NCBI GenBank assembly: GCA_038254435.1
Contig: JBBSGD010000025.1
Span: forward strand, 1-29,610
Source of the DNA: JBBSGD01 sp038254435
GTDB taxonomy: Bacteria > Actinomycetota > CADDZG01 > WHSQ01
Direction of reading: 5' to 3'
Length of the DNA: 29,610 nucleotides
Shown here: in pieces, positions 15,682 through 23,566 of the stretch
Layout of the letters: each line of letters opens with the position of its first letter
Numbering within the stretch: the stretch's first letter is position 1
Position numbers and translations under genes: made by a program
The notes under the pieces: model-generated
Database searches by the model: none
What the model was told of the DNA's origin: nothing
The model's input: the letters and a program-made list of their open reading frames with translations, nothing else

Positions 15682-18444
15682 TTACTCCTCCGCTCGCATG
15701 AGCTGTCCCACATCGGCCCGATCGGCGAGGAGCTGCAGGACGACTGCGGCCACCAGGGCGGCCACAACGAGCCCGGCGCCTGCACCCTGCATGACGCCCC
15801 AGGGGATCCGGAACAGCGCGGGCGGCGGCAGGGACGGCATGGGATCAAACGCCCTGTACACGAGCCGGGCGGCGAGCAGCCCCAAGAAGGAAGCCGCAAG
15901 CAGCGCCGGCGTGAGCAGTCCTGCAAACTCGAGAGCAATGGCGACCCGGTGCTGCCGCCGCGTCAGACCCATCCGCAGTGCCAGGACATAGGAGAGCTCA
16001 CGTCTTTTCTGGCGCGCTTGGGCGAACAGAAGAGCTGCGATCAGGGAGACCGACCCGATGAGGATTCCCAGCGCGTTGAGGAACCCCAGACTCCAGCCCA
16101 GGATGCGGAAGGGTGGCTGCCTTGTGGCTTGATCGGCGCTCGTAACCGTGGCGGCGCTTACGCCCGCGCCCCTAAGGGCTCGGATGACTCCCCCGGACGG
16201 CCCCTTCATCAGCAGGATCGAGCGCGGGAAATAAAGGCTCACGTGGGCCGCTCTAAAGGCGCGGTCCAGGGCACCTCGGGTGGTGACCAGCAGCGGCTGC
16301 CCCCTCGGCATGCCAGGCCACAGCCGGGCACTCGCTACCACCTCAATGGGTATTTGCTCGGCGCCCAACTCAAGAGCGCCCCTGCTTTGCGGCTGTTGAA
16401 TTCCGACGGCGACGACCGGCAGCCGGTTCCCGGTGTCTCTGCGCAGACGATTGATCAAGTTTTCGAGAGGAAGGCTCGCAAACGAGTCATCCCAGTACGC
16501 GGTTGCCGCAAAAGTGCGCGGATCGATGGCCGTTACGTTCGCGAGCGCTCCGGTGGGGGCGATCTGCAGATTGTCCATCTGCGTGACGAAAGTCACGGGG
16601 TAGGGAAAGCTCGCCGAGGACACCGGCGCTTTCGGTGTGTAGGGAATTCCGGCGGACACATCGCTTCCGACGAAGAGCTCTGCCTTGGCTCGCTCGCTCG
16701 CGGCCGTTGAAGACGACAGGGTGCCCGCATACACAAGGACTCCGGCCGACAGAGTAGCCGCCGTGACGAGGAACAGACCAGAGCGCGGCGCGCCTCCAAG
16801 CCTCCGAGCAGCAAGATAAAGGGGGCCATTCACGCGCATTGGAAACCGGGTGAGCAAAGCGAGGATACGGCCCACGCCCCGGCCCGCAAACCCCGCACCC
16901 GCAGCCACCGCCAGAAGCGGGAACAGCAGAGTCAGTCCGTCGAGTCGCAGCGCGCCCGCCGATGTCACGATCGGAGTGGCCCCTCGCAGTGAGAGCTCAT
17001 AGAAGGCTGCGCCGGCTATCAGAATCAGGCCAAGCTCCCATGGCTGACGGGCAAGACGAGAACGTAGTGAAGCCGTGGCACCCTCAACCTCCAGGTGGCG
17101 CCGGGCAGACAGTGCGGCGGAAACACCAATCACCGCCAGCGCAAGGATGTAGCCGCCGGTTACCGATCGCAGAGACTGGACCAGGGCCCGGGACTCGATC
17201 GTTCCTCCCGGCCCGAATCTTTTCGTCAACTCGATGCATAGCCCCCAACCTGCTGCACATCCCAGCAGCGCAGGCAGCGCAGCCTCGATCGCAGTCTTGA
17301 TCGCTATCTGCAACGGCGCCACACCGCGCGTCAACAAGGAGATCGTCTCGGTTCGCCTGCGCTGGACGCCGAAGACACCGACCGCAGCACAAATGAGCAG
17401 CGCGACGGCAAACCCGGTCACGGAAATGAGCGCTGCCGGTTGACGCGCCTGCCCCACCGGCCCCCGCAGATCGGACAGAGCGTTGTCTATGACGGTCTGC
17501 ACGTGAGGGTTGTCAAACAACGCCCCGAGTCGGGATCTCGAGTCGCCGATGGTCGCGTCCAGCCCTTGGATTCTGCGTGCGAGGGTGGTCGCGTCCTGCT
17601 CGGTCAGGTGTTCAACGTCGACGGGAAAGTTCCACTGGAGCCTTGTCTTGTCACCCAAGCTGTGCTCGATCCGCGCGAGCAAACCGGGGCTCGCCAGCAT
17701 GAACTCCTTGGGCGGCTGGGTGTTTGGGTGACCGATGACGCTACCTACGACGGGAAGAGAGCGCTGCGGCGGCTCGAGATTGATCGCGTTGCCCGCATAG
17801 AGGAACCGCAGCGAAGTCCAGTAGTCCTCGTTTCCCCTCGCCTTGGCCAGACCTTGGTAGACGCCCGCTACACGAACCTTTACGGGCGGCGCCCGTAAAG
17901 GCGCCTCCTTGAGACGAACGTAGACGTTGTCTCCGGGCCTTGCTCCAACCGACGCTGCGGCCGCGCGCGTCAGCCATACGCCCTTTCCGGGCGCTTTTTC
18001 GAGCACCCTGACGTGGTTAAGAACATCGGTGCGAGCCAGCGGCAGGCTCGCGGTGGATCTTTTCGTGGAGGGGCTCGTGTAAAGCTTGACGTCGGAGCCG
18101 AAGCGGCTGGTAAGCCCGCCGGCGAGGGCCGGGAGGTCTTGGGCTGCTGTTCGCAGAGCCCGATCAGAGCGCGCCACCGTCGCGAGCTCGGCCCTCGGAT
18201 TCACAAAGCTCGCCCGGCTCGTGACCTGCAGGCCTGCTCCCCAAGCGCCTGGACCCGCAAGCTGCGTCGTCAGGGCCTCACTCGAGCCCGAGGAGATGAA
18301 CAGCGGATAGGCGGCTGCCGTCATAGCAACGATTGCACCGGCAAAGAGCACGGCTGCGAACGCTGCTCTGAAGCGCAGCAGCACCAGGGGTGCTTTCCTC
18401 CACAAGGGGCCAACCAAATCCGCCGTCTCCCGACTTCGAGCCAA
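15682..18444 (-). CDS. FtsX-like (MacB-type) ABC permease, two-domain, no ATPase nearby
   Basis: A 920-residue membrane protein. An N-terminal helix (about 26-50) is followed by a long extracytoplasmic MacB-like periplasmic-core region (about 55-330). Several helices follow (about 340-470 and 490-530), then a second such unit with another extracytoplasmic region (about 560-760) and final helices (about 770-905), including the FtsX-type loop ALRMGLTRRQHRVAI. A single chain thus carries two FtsX halves, as in actinobacterial lipoprotein or antimicrobial-peptide exporters. No ATP-binding partner lies beside it, which is unusual. The TTG at 18444 lacks a Shine-Dalgarno; a GTG about 18 codons in has GGAGG upstream at long spacing, so the start is uncertain. 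Confidence 0.85.
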   Translation of the reverse strand: MARSRETADLVGPLWRKAPLVLLRFRAAFAAVLFAGAIVAMTAAAYPLFISSGSSEALTTQLAGPGAWGAGLQVTSRASFVNPRAELATVARSDRALRTAAQDLPALAGGLTSRFGSDVKLYTSPSTKRSTASLPLARTDVLNHVRVLEKAPGKGVWLTRAAAASVGARPGDNVYVRLKEAPLRAPPVKVRVAGVYQGLAKARGNEDYWTSLRFLYAGNAINLEPPQRSLPVVGSVIGHPNTQPPKEFMLASPGLLARIEHSLGDKTRLQWNFPVDVEHLTEQDATTLARRIQGLDATIGDSRSRLGALFDNPHVQTVIDNALSDLRGPVGQARQPAALISVTGFAVALLICAAVGVFGVQRRRTETISLLTRGVAPLQIAIKTAIEAALPALLGCAAGWGLCIELTKRFGPGGTIESRALVQSLRSVTGGYILALAVIGVSAALSARRHLEVEGATASLRSRLARQPWELGLILIAGAAFYELSLRGATPIVTSAGALRLDGLTLLFPLLAVAAGAGFAGRGVGRILALLTRFPMRVNGPLYLAARRLGGAPRSGLFLVTAATLSAGVLVYAGTLSSSTAASERAKAELFVGSDVSAGIPYTPKAPVSSASFPYPVTFVTQMDNLQIAPTGALANVTAIDPRTFAATAYWDDSFASLPLENLINRLRRDTGNRLPVVAVGIQQPQSRGALELGAEQIPIEVVASARLWPGMPRGQPLLVTTRGALDRAFRAAHVSLYFPRSILLMKGPSGGVIRALRGAGVSAATVTSADQATRQPPFRILGWSLGFLNALGILIGSVSLIAALLFAQARQKRRELSYVLALRMGLTRRQHRVAIALEFAGLLTPALLAASFLGLLAARLVYRAFDPMPSLPPPALFRIPWGVMQGAGAGLVVAALVAAVVLQLLADRADVGQLMRAEE

Positions 18445-19006
18445 GGTCGCGGGCCAACCCTACTAACCCGATAGTTGAGCCTAAGTGGTTAGGCCAGTGG
18501 GGTCAACCTATAGAGACGGGCACGCCGAGAGCTTCCGCTGCGAGGGTGCGGGCGGGATCGACGGCCTGGATGGCCACGATGCCACCTCGATCTTAGCAAG
18601 CGTCGGAAACCCTGGCGGTTATCTCGCCAACGCCACGCCCGGCAACATGGGGCAATGCGAAAGGCCGGCGAGCGCTCGTTCGCGTGAAGCGAGCTTGATG
18701 GCCTCCTAAGAGAGCCCCGCCAGAAACGGGGATGGCCAGTAGCCTTACGACAATGCGAGTTAGCGGCGGACTACCGGCGATGAGGTCAATCACGAAGGTG
18801 GCACTGATCGTAAGAAACAACTATGAAAAGAGTGGGTGCCGCAGCGCACGTCCAACGAACCGCTCGGTAACCCTGACCGTAACGCAGCCCGGCCGACCCA
18901 TCGCCTCAATAATCCCTTTCATCAAGAACCGCTTACTGTGTATGTAGCAAGACCAAGGCGGCAGGCTAGGAACATTGTGGGTGGGGCGTCCTTCCAAGGA
19001 TTGATC
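18445..19006. other. Gene-free interval
   Basis: About 560 bp upstream of the FtsX-like gene with no recognisable gene on either strand; the short open frames match nothing I know. There is a small GC hairpin (CCCCG/CGGGG, about 18714-18731). A possible minus-strand promoter, TTAGGC-16 bp-TAGGGT, ends about 12 bp before the FtsX TTG and would give a near-leaderless transcript. Confidence 0.4.
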
Positions 19007-19022
19007 ATGCGGAAAACTCGTC

Positions 19023-19505
19023 TTGATGCTTCTGATTTGGCTCGCTTTGACGGGCTGCACGGCCGGTGATGGTGCGAGACAGCCGGCGACCGAGGGGAGC
19101 GGGGTCCGAAGCGCCTCCCCACCCGCGGTCGCTGCCCCGACCGGACGACCTCCTGGTGGAAACGAGCGAGAAGATCCCCCTCCTGCGTGGGTGGAGTCGT
19201 CGAAAGGGTCGTTCTGGCTCGCGTATACCAGCTCGTGCTGGACGGCATGTGTTGATTACGTCTCTCCCAGCCACAGAGACGACGTGCCGAGGATCGAGGC
19301 TCACCGGGGCGATACCGTCAGGTTTCACCTTCGTATCGAGCCTAAGAGGCTCGCCCTCTATGAAGAGCAGGAGGGGGGCCGCGTTCGACTGGAGCTGAAA
19401 TCGGACGCAACGTGGAGAGTGACCCAAGCGGGGTTCTTAACACTCGTCGCCGAAGTCCCCGGGCGAGGGAAAGCGGCGTACACCTTCGAGATCGTGATGA
19501 ACTAG
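19023..19505 (+). CDS. Small putative lipoprotein, start possibly disrupted
   Basis: About 160 residues beginning TTG-ATG (MMLLIWLALTGCTAG), with a lipobox LTGC only eleven residues in and no basic N-region. The body has a low-complexity Pro/Gly/Ala linker and then a compact domain beginning GSFWLAYTSSCWTACVDY and ending AAYTFEIVMN, probably a small Ig-like beta domain with a disulfide. I do not recognise the family with certainty. A strong ribosome binding site (AAGGA, 18996-19000) and ATG at 19007 precede it in another frame, encoding the basic MRKTRL. One base too many between 19010 and 19025 may separate the two, so the gene may be frameshifted or misassembled. Confidence 0.6.
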   Translation: MMLLIWLALTGCTAGDGARQPATEGSGVRSASPPAVAAPTGRPPGGNEREDPPPAWVESSKGSFWLAYTSSCWTACVDYVSPSHRDDVPRIEAHRGDTVRFHLRIEPKRLALYEEQEGGRVRLELKSDATWRVTQAGFLTLVAEVPGRGKAAYTFEIVMN

Positions 19506-19734
19506 TCAAGTCGGTCCATCGGACCAAGGAGTGCGGCCGAACGCCTCCATAAGGCTGGGCGCGGTTGTCGAGCGGATGTTGGACGACTACCGCTCAGCGA
19601 GCCGATCGCGGATGCACTTGCTGATCGATGGAGCTGATTGATCGGTGCGCGAACCGCTGGGACTTTCCTGTCGGCGCCCTTCAGCTTGCGTGTGGATGAT
19701 GGAGCGGGCTGAATAGGTTTGTGGGAACGATCGG

Positions 19735-19772
19735 TGGACCCAGGGGGTTCGAACCGCTCAGATGGGCGACCT
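19735..19772 (-). other. tRNA-like 3' fragment (T-arm plus acceptor 3' strand)
   Basis: On the minus strand the sequence reads a T-arm-like AGCGG-TTCGAAC-CCCCT (four of five stem pairs) followed by GGGTCCAC. No 5' half exists, because the sequence before it is the cupin gene's 3' end. It could be a remnant left by an element that integrated at a tRNA elsewhere, or a coincidence. Confidence 0.25.
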
Positions 19773-19777
19773 AGCTC

Positions 19778-20251
19778 TTACAGCAGGATCTCACCGCCGA
19801 ACTTCGCGACGATCTCTTGGAGACGGGCGATGTCGGGCATCTCCTCGGGCGGCGGAGGAACGCTCCGGGTCGCCGCCGGCTCGCTCGTAGCCATGACGAG
19901 ATCTTCGAACCCGCCGGGGGTGAGGAGGAAGAGCATCCGGCTGCCCTTGTCGCCGACGGTGAAGCTGTGCGGGACATCACGGGGGCCGAATGCGTAGTCC
20001 CCGGCCGATGCTTCGATCACCGTTCCGCCTATGTCCAGAGTCACGTCGCCCTCAAGGACCCAAAACGCCTCGTCTTCGCGATGATGCACGTGCCGAACGG
20101 CCTCGTAGCGCGGACCGTTCGTCACTTCGATGAGCGTGAACTGCCCGTTGGTGTCGGCCGCCGTCGCCTTGATCTCGGCCAGTGCCCCGAACCACCACCG
20201 CGCCTCTCCGGTGCCGCTTGCCACCCGTGAAATCTCAGCCGTGTGAAGCAC
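19778..20251 (-). CDS. Cupin-domain protein
   Basis: A 157-residue protein from a GTG start with GGGGAGG 5 nt upstream. A single cupin barrel shows motif 1 as RHVHHREDEAFWVLEG (His, His, Glu metal ligands) and motif 2 as GDYAFGPRDVPHSF (His ligand), so it probably binds a divalent metal. The C-terminal 35 residues (EPAATRSVPPPPEEMPDIAR) resemble the tail of quercetin dioxygenase-like or small-molecule-binding cupins. It is divergent from a TetR regulator gene with a palindrome placed inside its promoter, so it is probably repressed by that regulator and induced by a ligand. The substrate is unknown. Confidence 0.9.
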   Translation of the reverse strand: MLHTAEISRVASGTGEARWWFGALAEIKATAADTNGQFTLIEVTNGPRYEAVRHVHHREDEAFWVLEGDVTLDIGGTVIEASAGDYAFGPRDVPHSFTVGDKGSRMLFLLTPGGFEDLVMATSEPAATRSVPPPPEEMPDIARLQEIVAKFGGEILL

Positions 20252-20276
20252 TCGCGCCTCCCCTGTCTAGGGTCCA

Positions 20277-20305
20277 GTTATAGCGTAACACCGTGTCACT
20301 CTAAA
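20277..20305 (-). promoter_or_regulatory. Cupin gene promoter with operator in the spacer
   Basis: Minus-strand -35 TTTAGA (20300-20305) and -10 TATAAC (20277-20282) are 17 bp apart. The spacer holds the near-palindrome GTAACACCGTGTCAC (20285-20299, six of seven arm positions matching). A repressor bound there would block the promoter. Confidence 0.65.
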
Positions 20306-20335
20306 GGCAGGCCGGCTCGGTTGTCAATTGCTGTG

Positions 20336-20352
20336 TCAGCGTGGCACGTTGA
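20336..20352. promoter_or_regulatory. Second near-palindrome in the cupin/TetR interval
   Basis: TCAGCGTGGCACGTTGA has seven of eight arm positions matching around a central G. GTGTCA recurs at 20293, 20333 and 20388 across the interval, the third copy overlapping the predicted tetR-side -35. It is a candidate auxiliary or autoregulatory site. Confidence 0.45.
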
Positions 20353-20382
20353 TAAGGCTCGCGGCGAGACGCCTCCCTCTTA

Positions 20383-20412
20383 TTCACGTGTCAGACCGTC
20401 CCCCGATATATC
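20383..20412 (+). promoter_or_regulatory. Probable promoter of the TetR gene
   Basis: TTCACG (20383-20388), 18 bp, TATATC (20407-20412). Transcription would begin near 20419-20420, at an in-frame GTG-ATG pair (20420, 20423), suggesting a leaderless mRNA. Confidence 0.45.
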
Positions 20413-20422
20413 CTCGATTGTG

Positions 20423-20992
20423 ATGGCCCGCAAGTATGAGATGGTGAAGAGGCGCGAGAAAGTCGAACAGACCCGTCGCCGCATCGCCAAAGCGACCTAT
20501 GAGCTCCACTCGACTATCGGCCCCGCATCTACGACCGTTGCGCAGATCGCCGAGAGAGCTCGACTCCCGCGGCAGACCGTCTATCGAAACTTCCCTACGC
20601 AGCTCGACCTCTTCCGCGGTTGCATCGCGTTCGGCCTCGATCTGAGCCCGCCGCCGGACCCGGCCGAATGGCAGGCGATCCCAGACCCCGTGAGTCGTCT
20701 GCACGCCGCGCTCGGTGAGCTCTACAGGTGGTTCGAGGACGTCGAACAGATCATGACGAACTCCTTGAGGGATATCGGGGCTGCGCCGGCGGCGGCGGAG
20801 GCCATGCAACCGCTCGCCGAGCTCGTGCAATTCATGCATCGAACATTGTCGGCGGGGCGGGACATGCAAACCGTTTCTCCACTCATCCGGCTGGCGATCG
20901 ACTTCCCGACGTGGAAGCTGCTGCGACGCGTCGAGGAGATGGAGTCCCCATCGATCGCCGACCTCTGGATACAGCTGATCGACTGCGCCTGA
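20423..20992 (+). CDS. TetR family transcriptional regulator
   Basis: About 189 residues from ATG 20423 (MARKYEMVKRREKVEQTRRR), or 190 from the GTG immediately before it. The frame extends 60 codons further upstream, but that part covers the promoter region. The N-terminal helix-turn-helix (about residues 20-65) shows the TetR pattern TTVAQIAERARLPRQTVYRNFPTQLDLFRGCI. The C-terminal domain is an all-helical ligand and dimerisation module with no specific signature. It is divergent from the cupin gene and probably controls it and itself through GTGTCA-containing sites. Its stop lies 8 bp from the left end of an IS3-family remnant, so the accessory island begins right after it. Confidence 0.92.
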   Translation: MARKYEMVKRREKVEQTRRRIAKATYELHSTIGPASTTVAQIAERARLPRQTVYRNFPTQLDLFRGCIAFGLDLSPPPDPAEWQAIPDPVSRLHAALGELYRWFEDVEQIMTNSLRDIGAAPAAAEAMQPLAELVQFMHRTLSAGRDMQTVSPLIRLAIDFPTWKLLRRVEEMESPSIADLWIQLIDCA

Positions 20993-21000
20993 ATGGGGTT

Positions 21001-21178
21001 TGAACCGCCCCGGGAATCTTGGAGGCTCCGGAGTTTGAGAGGGTGGAGCCATGTCAACATCCCGGAGGTATCCCAAAGAGGTACGCGAGCGCGCGGTGCG
21101 CCTCGTATTCGAGAACGAGCAGGACTATCCATCGCAGTGGGCCGCGATCACCTCGATCGCCGCCCGGGTCTCTCCACC
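21001..21178 (+). pseudogene. IS3-family element, left end and truncated orfA
   Basis: TGAACCGCCCCGGG at 21001-21014 is the kind of terminal inverted repeat found on actinobacterial IS3 elements. At 21051 an ATG with an upstream GAGGGTGGAG region opens RRYPKEVRERAVRLVFENEQ and continues to about IAAR (21175). This is the N-terminal helix-turn-helix start of OrfA proteins of the IS3/IS911 type. After that the frame continues without family resemblance, so the gene is cut after about 42 residues. Function is lost. Confidence 0.8.
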
Positions 21179-21232
21179 GAGGAACGGTTCAAGGCTCGTT
21201 TCAAAGCTACCAATACCCGACAGCAATCAGGC

Positions 21233-21625
21233 CTATTGGCGTCGCACTTCCTCATCTCCCAAGCCGGAGAGCTTCCCCCACATCCTCTCAGGATTGACGA
21301 CCGTCACCGCCATCGCAGTAAGCATCTCGACGACCTGATCGTAGGAGGCTCGGGACCTTATCGAGTCGAACACCGGAAAGCTGGTCAGTGCCCACAACGC
21401 CTCTATCATGGCTCGTCTTGAATGGCGGGCGATAAGCCGCTGGGAGATCGCATCTATTGCCGCTGAGCGGTCCCCTTCCCGATCGTCAATAACCTGCCGA
21501 CGCTCCGGATCGACCTCTCCTAAGCTCATCACCTTGCGGAACAGTGAGGGTTCGCTATCCCGACTCATGTTCGATCGCGGGCGTGCCGCCTCCCAGCTCG
21601 ACCTCGCGCATTTGGCCTTCTGCAA
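21233..21625 (-). pseudogene. TetR-family regulator fragment lacking the DNA-binding domain
   Basis: A 130-codon open frame from a TTG. From about SEPSLFRKVMSLGEVDPERR onward it resembles the C-terminal ligand/dimerisation domain of TetR proteins (SRRAMIEALWALTSFPVFDS, then a YDQVVEMLTAM helix). The first 25-30 codons look like unrelated DNA, an in-frame stop lies just upstream at 21635-21637, and no helix-turn-helix is present. It is best read as a regulator whose head was removed by insertion of the neighbouring elements. A short expressed dimerisation domain cannot be excluded. Confidence 0.55.
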
Positions 21626-21857
21626 ATCCTGCCGTCAGATCGCCTTCCCCACCGAGCACGAGCTCGCCAACAGAATCTCAGCGAGCTGTTTGTTCTGCGG
21701 CCTCAGAGCACAGATGAGCCTCGTCGATGCCTTGAGGAAGCGGCTGGTCTCGTCAATGGAGGACGGCTCCTGGAGTGTCTGTCATCCGCCGGTGTCAGCA
21801 TGGGTGACCACGGAAGCTGCAAGACCCCAGGCATTAGGCGTGGACAAGGAGTGGTGA
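21567..21857 (+). CDS. Small CxxC-CxxC zinc-ribbon-like protein upstream of the serine recombinase
   Basis: An open frame of about 96 codons from ATG 21567 (an alternative TTG start at 21612 gives about 81). It contains FCKSCRQIAFPTEHELANR and SCLFCGLRAQMSL, two CxxC pairs about 19 residues apart, consistent with a zinc ribbon. The stop (21855-21857) is 2 bp before the recombinase ATG, and the recombinase ribosome binding site lies in its last codons, so the two would be co-translated. I know no family for it. The 5' part overlaps the TetR fragment on the other strand, so the start is unsure. A role as accessory or directionality factor is only a hypothesis. Confidence 0.45.
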   Translation: MFDRGRAASQLDLAHLAFCKSCRQIAFPTEHELANRISASCLFCGLRAQMSLVDALRKRLVSSMEDGSWSVCHPPVSAWVTTEAARPQALGVDKEW

Positions 21858-21859
21858 CT

Positions 21860-23386
21860 ATGAGGATCGCGACTTACACCCGGATCTCGACCGATGAGGA
21901 CAACCAACCGTTCTCTCTCGGCGCGCAGCGAGACCGACTCGACGCCTACTGCAAATCTCAGGATGGATGGCGGATCGTGTCTCACTACTCGGACCAAGCT
22001 TCGGGGGCGACCCTGGAGCGTGCGGGCCTTAAGCGTGCGCTGGTGGAGGCAACCAACGGCGTCTATGAGCTGTTGCTGGTGCACCGCGTCGACCGGCTGT
22101 CGAGGAACGTCCGTCAGCTAGCACAGATCTCCGAAGATCTCGATCGCGCCGGGGTGGCGCTGCGGTCGGTTACCGAACCCTTCGATACTTCTTCGGCGGC
22201 GGGCAAGATGATGATGCAGATGCTCGGGGTGTTCGCCGAGTTCGAACGCACCACCATCGTCGAGCGCATCACGGCCGGCATGGGGCGAGCTGCGTCCGAA
22301 GGCCGATGGGTCGTCGGCAAGGTACCCTACGGCTACGCACGCGACAAGGACACCAAGCTGCTCGCACCCGAGCTTGGCCAATCACAGACCGTGAAGCGGA
22401 TCTTCGATCTCTACGTCCGAGGCCAGCTCGGGTCCGAAGCGATCGCGCAGCTGCTCAACTCCGAGGGTCTCGCAACCAAGACCGGGGTGCCGTTTTCGGC
22501 GCGGACCGTCATCCACATGTTGTCCAACCCCATCTACATTGGCCGGGTCGTATTCGGAGACAAAAACTACCCAGGTCTGCACGAGTCGTTGATCGATGAG
22601 CAGAGCTTCTCGGCGGCACAGAGGATCCTGACCGAGCGCAGCGAGTCACAAGCACTGCGTCGGGGGCATCCCGCCGACTACCTGTTGTCCGGTCTCATCC
22701 GCTGCGGACAGTGCGGACGCGCCTTCATCGGAACCTCGGCCAAGGGTCGGTCCCGCCTCTACCACTACTACACGTGCTCGACGCGTTACCGCTACGGCAC
22801 CCGCAACTGCAGTGCAGATCGACTCCCCAAGAACGAGCTCGAGGACGCGGTGTTGGAGCAGATGATCGAGATCTATCGGGACAGCAGTCTCATGACCGAC
22901 GCCTTGGCTCAGTTGGAGACATCTGGTCGGGAGGAGCGAGGGACGCTCGATGCTCGGATCGCCGGGCTGCGCCAAGAACAGGCAGGGGCCAGACGTTCGA
23001 TAGATCGTTACTTCGCCGCGTTCGAGACCGGAACGATGAAGCCGGGTACATGTCAGCAGCGGTTGGACTTCCTCCAGATCCGGCTCGACACCCTCATCGC
23101 CGAAGAGCAAAAACTGTTGTCAGACGAGGAAGGCGAAAAGCCTCCGACGCCCGAGCTCGTAGCCACGTGGGCGCAGACCCTAGATGTTGCTCTCTACAGC
23201 GGTACGGCCCAGCAAAGGAAAGCGCTTATCCGCAAGCTCGTGAAGGAGCTCCGGGTCATGGACCGCGATGAAATCATTCCTACATACCGCGTCCCGGCGT
23301 TGGTTCGCGCACCAGGAGATCAAGTGGAGCGGATCGGACTCGAACCGACGACTTCCTGCTTGCAAAGCAGGTGCTCTACCAACTGA
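21860..23386 (+). CDS. Large serine recombinase (site-specific integrase/resolvase)
   Basis: About 508 residues. The ATG at 21860 has AAGGAG 8 nt upstream; the open frame reaches 21800. The resolvase catalytic domain starts IATYTRIS with the nucleophile Ser10. It is followed by arginine-bearing HRVDRLSRN and the FAEFERTTIVERI helix, a recombinase domain (about 160-265, with GKVPYGYARD and IYIGRVVFG), a zinc beta-ribbon (CGQCGRAFIG, then YTCSTRYRYGTRNCS) and a coiled-coil C-terminal segment (about 365-425). All hallmarks of a phage- or ICE-type serine integrase are intact. The last roughly 20 residues (GLEPTTSCLQSRCSTN) are translated from the antisense strand of tRNA-Ala, so the gene ends inside the tRNA. 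Confidence 0.94.
   Translation: MRIATYTRISTDEDNQPFSLGAQRDRLDAYCKSQDGWRIVSHYSDQASGATLERAGLKRALVEATNGVYELLLVHRVDRLSRNVRQLAQISEDLDRAGVALRSVTEPFDTSSAAGKMMMQMLGVFAEFERTTIVERITAGMGRAASEGRWVVGKVPYGYARDKDTKLLAPELGQSQTVKRIFDLYVRGQLGSEAIAQLLNSEGLATKTGVPFSARTVIHMLSNPIYIGRVVFGDKNYPGLHESLIDEQSFSAAQRILTERSESQALRRGHPADYLLSGLIRCGQCGRAFIGTSAKGRSRLYHYYTCSTRYRYGTRNCSADRLPKNELEDAVLEQMIEIYRDSSLMTDALAQLETSGREERGTLDARIAGLRQEQAGARRSIDRYFAAFETGTMKPGTCQQRLDFLQIRLDTLIAEEQKLLSDEEGEKPPTPELVATWAQTLDVALYSGTAQQRKALIRKLVKELRVMDRDEIIPTYRVPALVRAPGDQVERIGLEPTTSCLQSRCSTN
23325..23386. other. Candidate integration (att) junction in the tRNA-Ala 3' half
   Basis: The recombinase frame runs 62 bp into the tRNA. A recombinase gene ending in a tRNA 3' end is a classical sign of integration there. 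I could not find a second copy of this tRNA 3' sequence within the window to serve as the other att site, so the element boundary is not defined. Confidence 0.4.
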
Positions 23387-23397
23387 GCTACCGCCCC
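23325..23397 (-). tRNA. tRNA-Ala(UGC)
   Basis: Minus-strand cloverleaf: acceptor GGGGCGG with CCGCTCC (one G-U pair), D stem GCTC/GAGC, anticodon stem CCTGC/GCAGG with loop TTTGCAA (anticodon TGC), T stem GTCGG/CCGAT with loop TTCGAGT, discriminator A. No CCA is encoded. The 3' half overlaps the end of the serine recombinase gene on the other strand, as expected if the recombinase's element carries a tRNA 3'-end attachment site. Confidence 0.95.
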
Positions 23398-23566
23398 TAG
23401 GAGATGTAGAAAACGCGGTCGAAAACTTCGGCTGACCGCTTCCTACAGACCTCCATCACAGTCTAGAGGCTTCCGGTCATGCGTTGGATGGCGTCACCGG
23501 GATGCTGTGGGGACCTGTCGGGCGCGGGAGGCTAAGCCTTCGCCGGAGGCGACAAAAACTGTGGGG

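Noticed and set aside
18485..18947. Short open frames between the FtsX-like gene and the lipoprotein
   Set aside because: No start context, no recognised domain and mixed composition; treated as non-coding.
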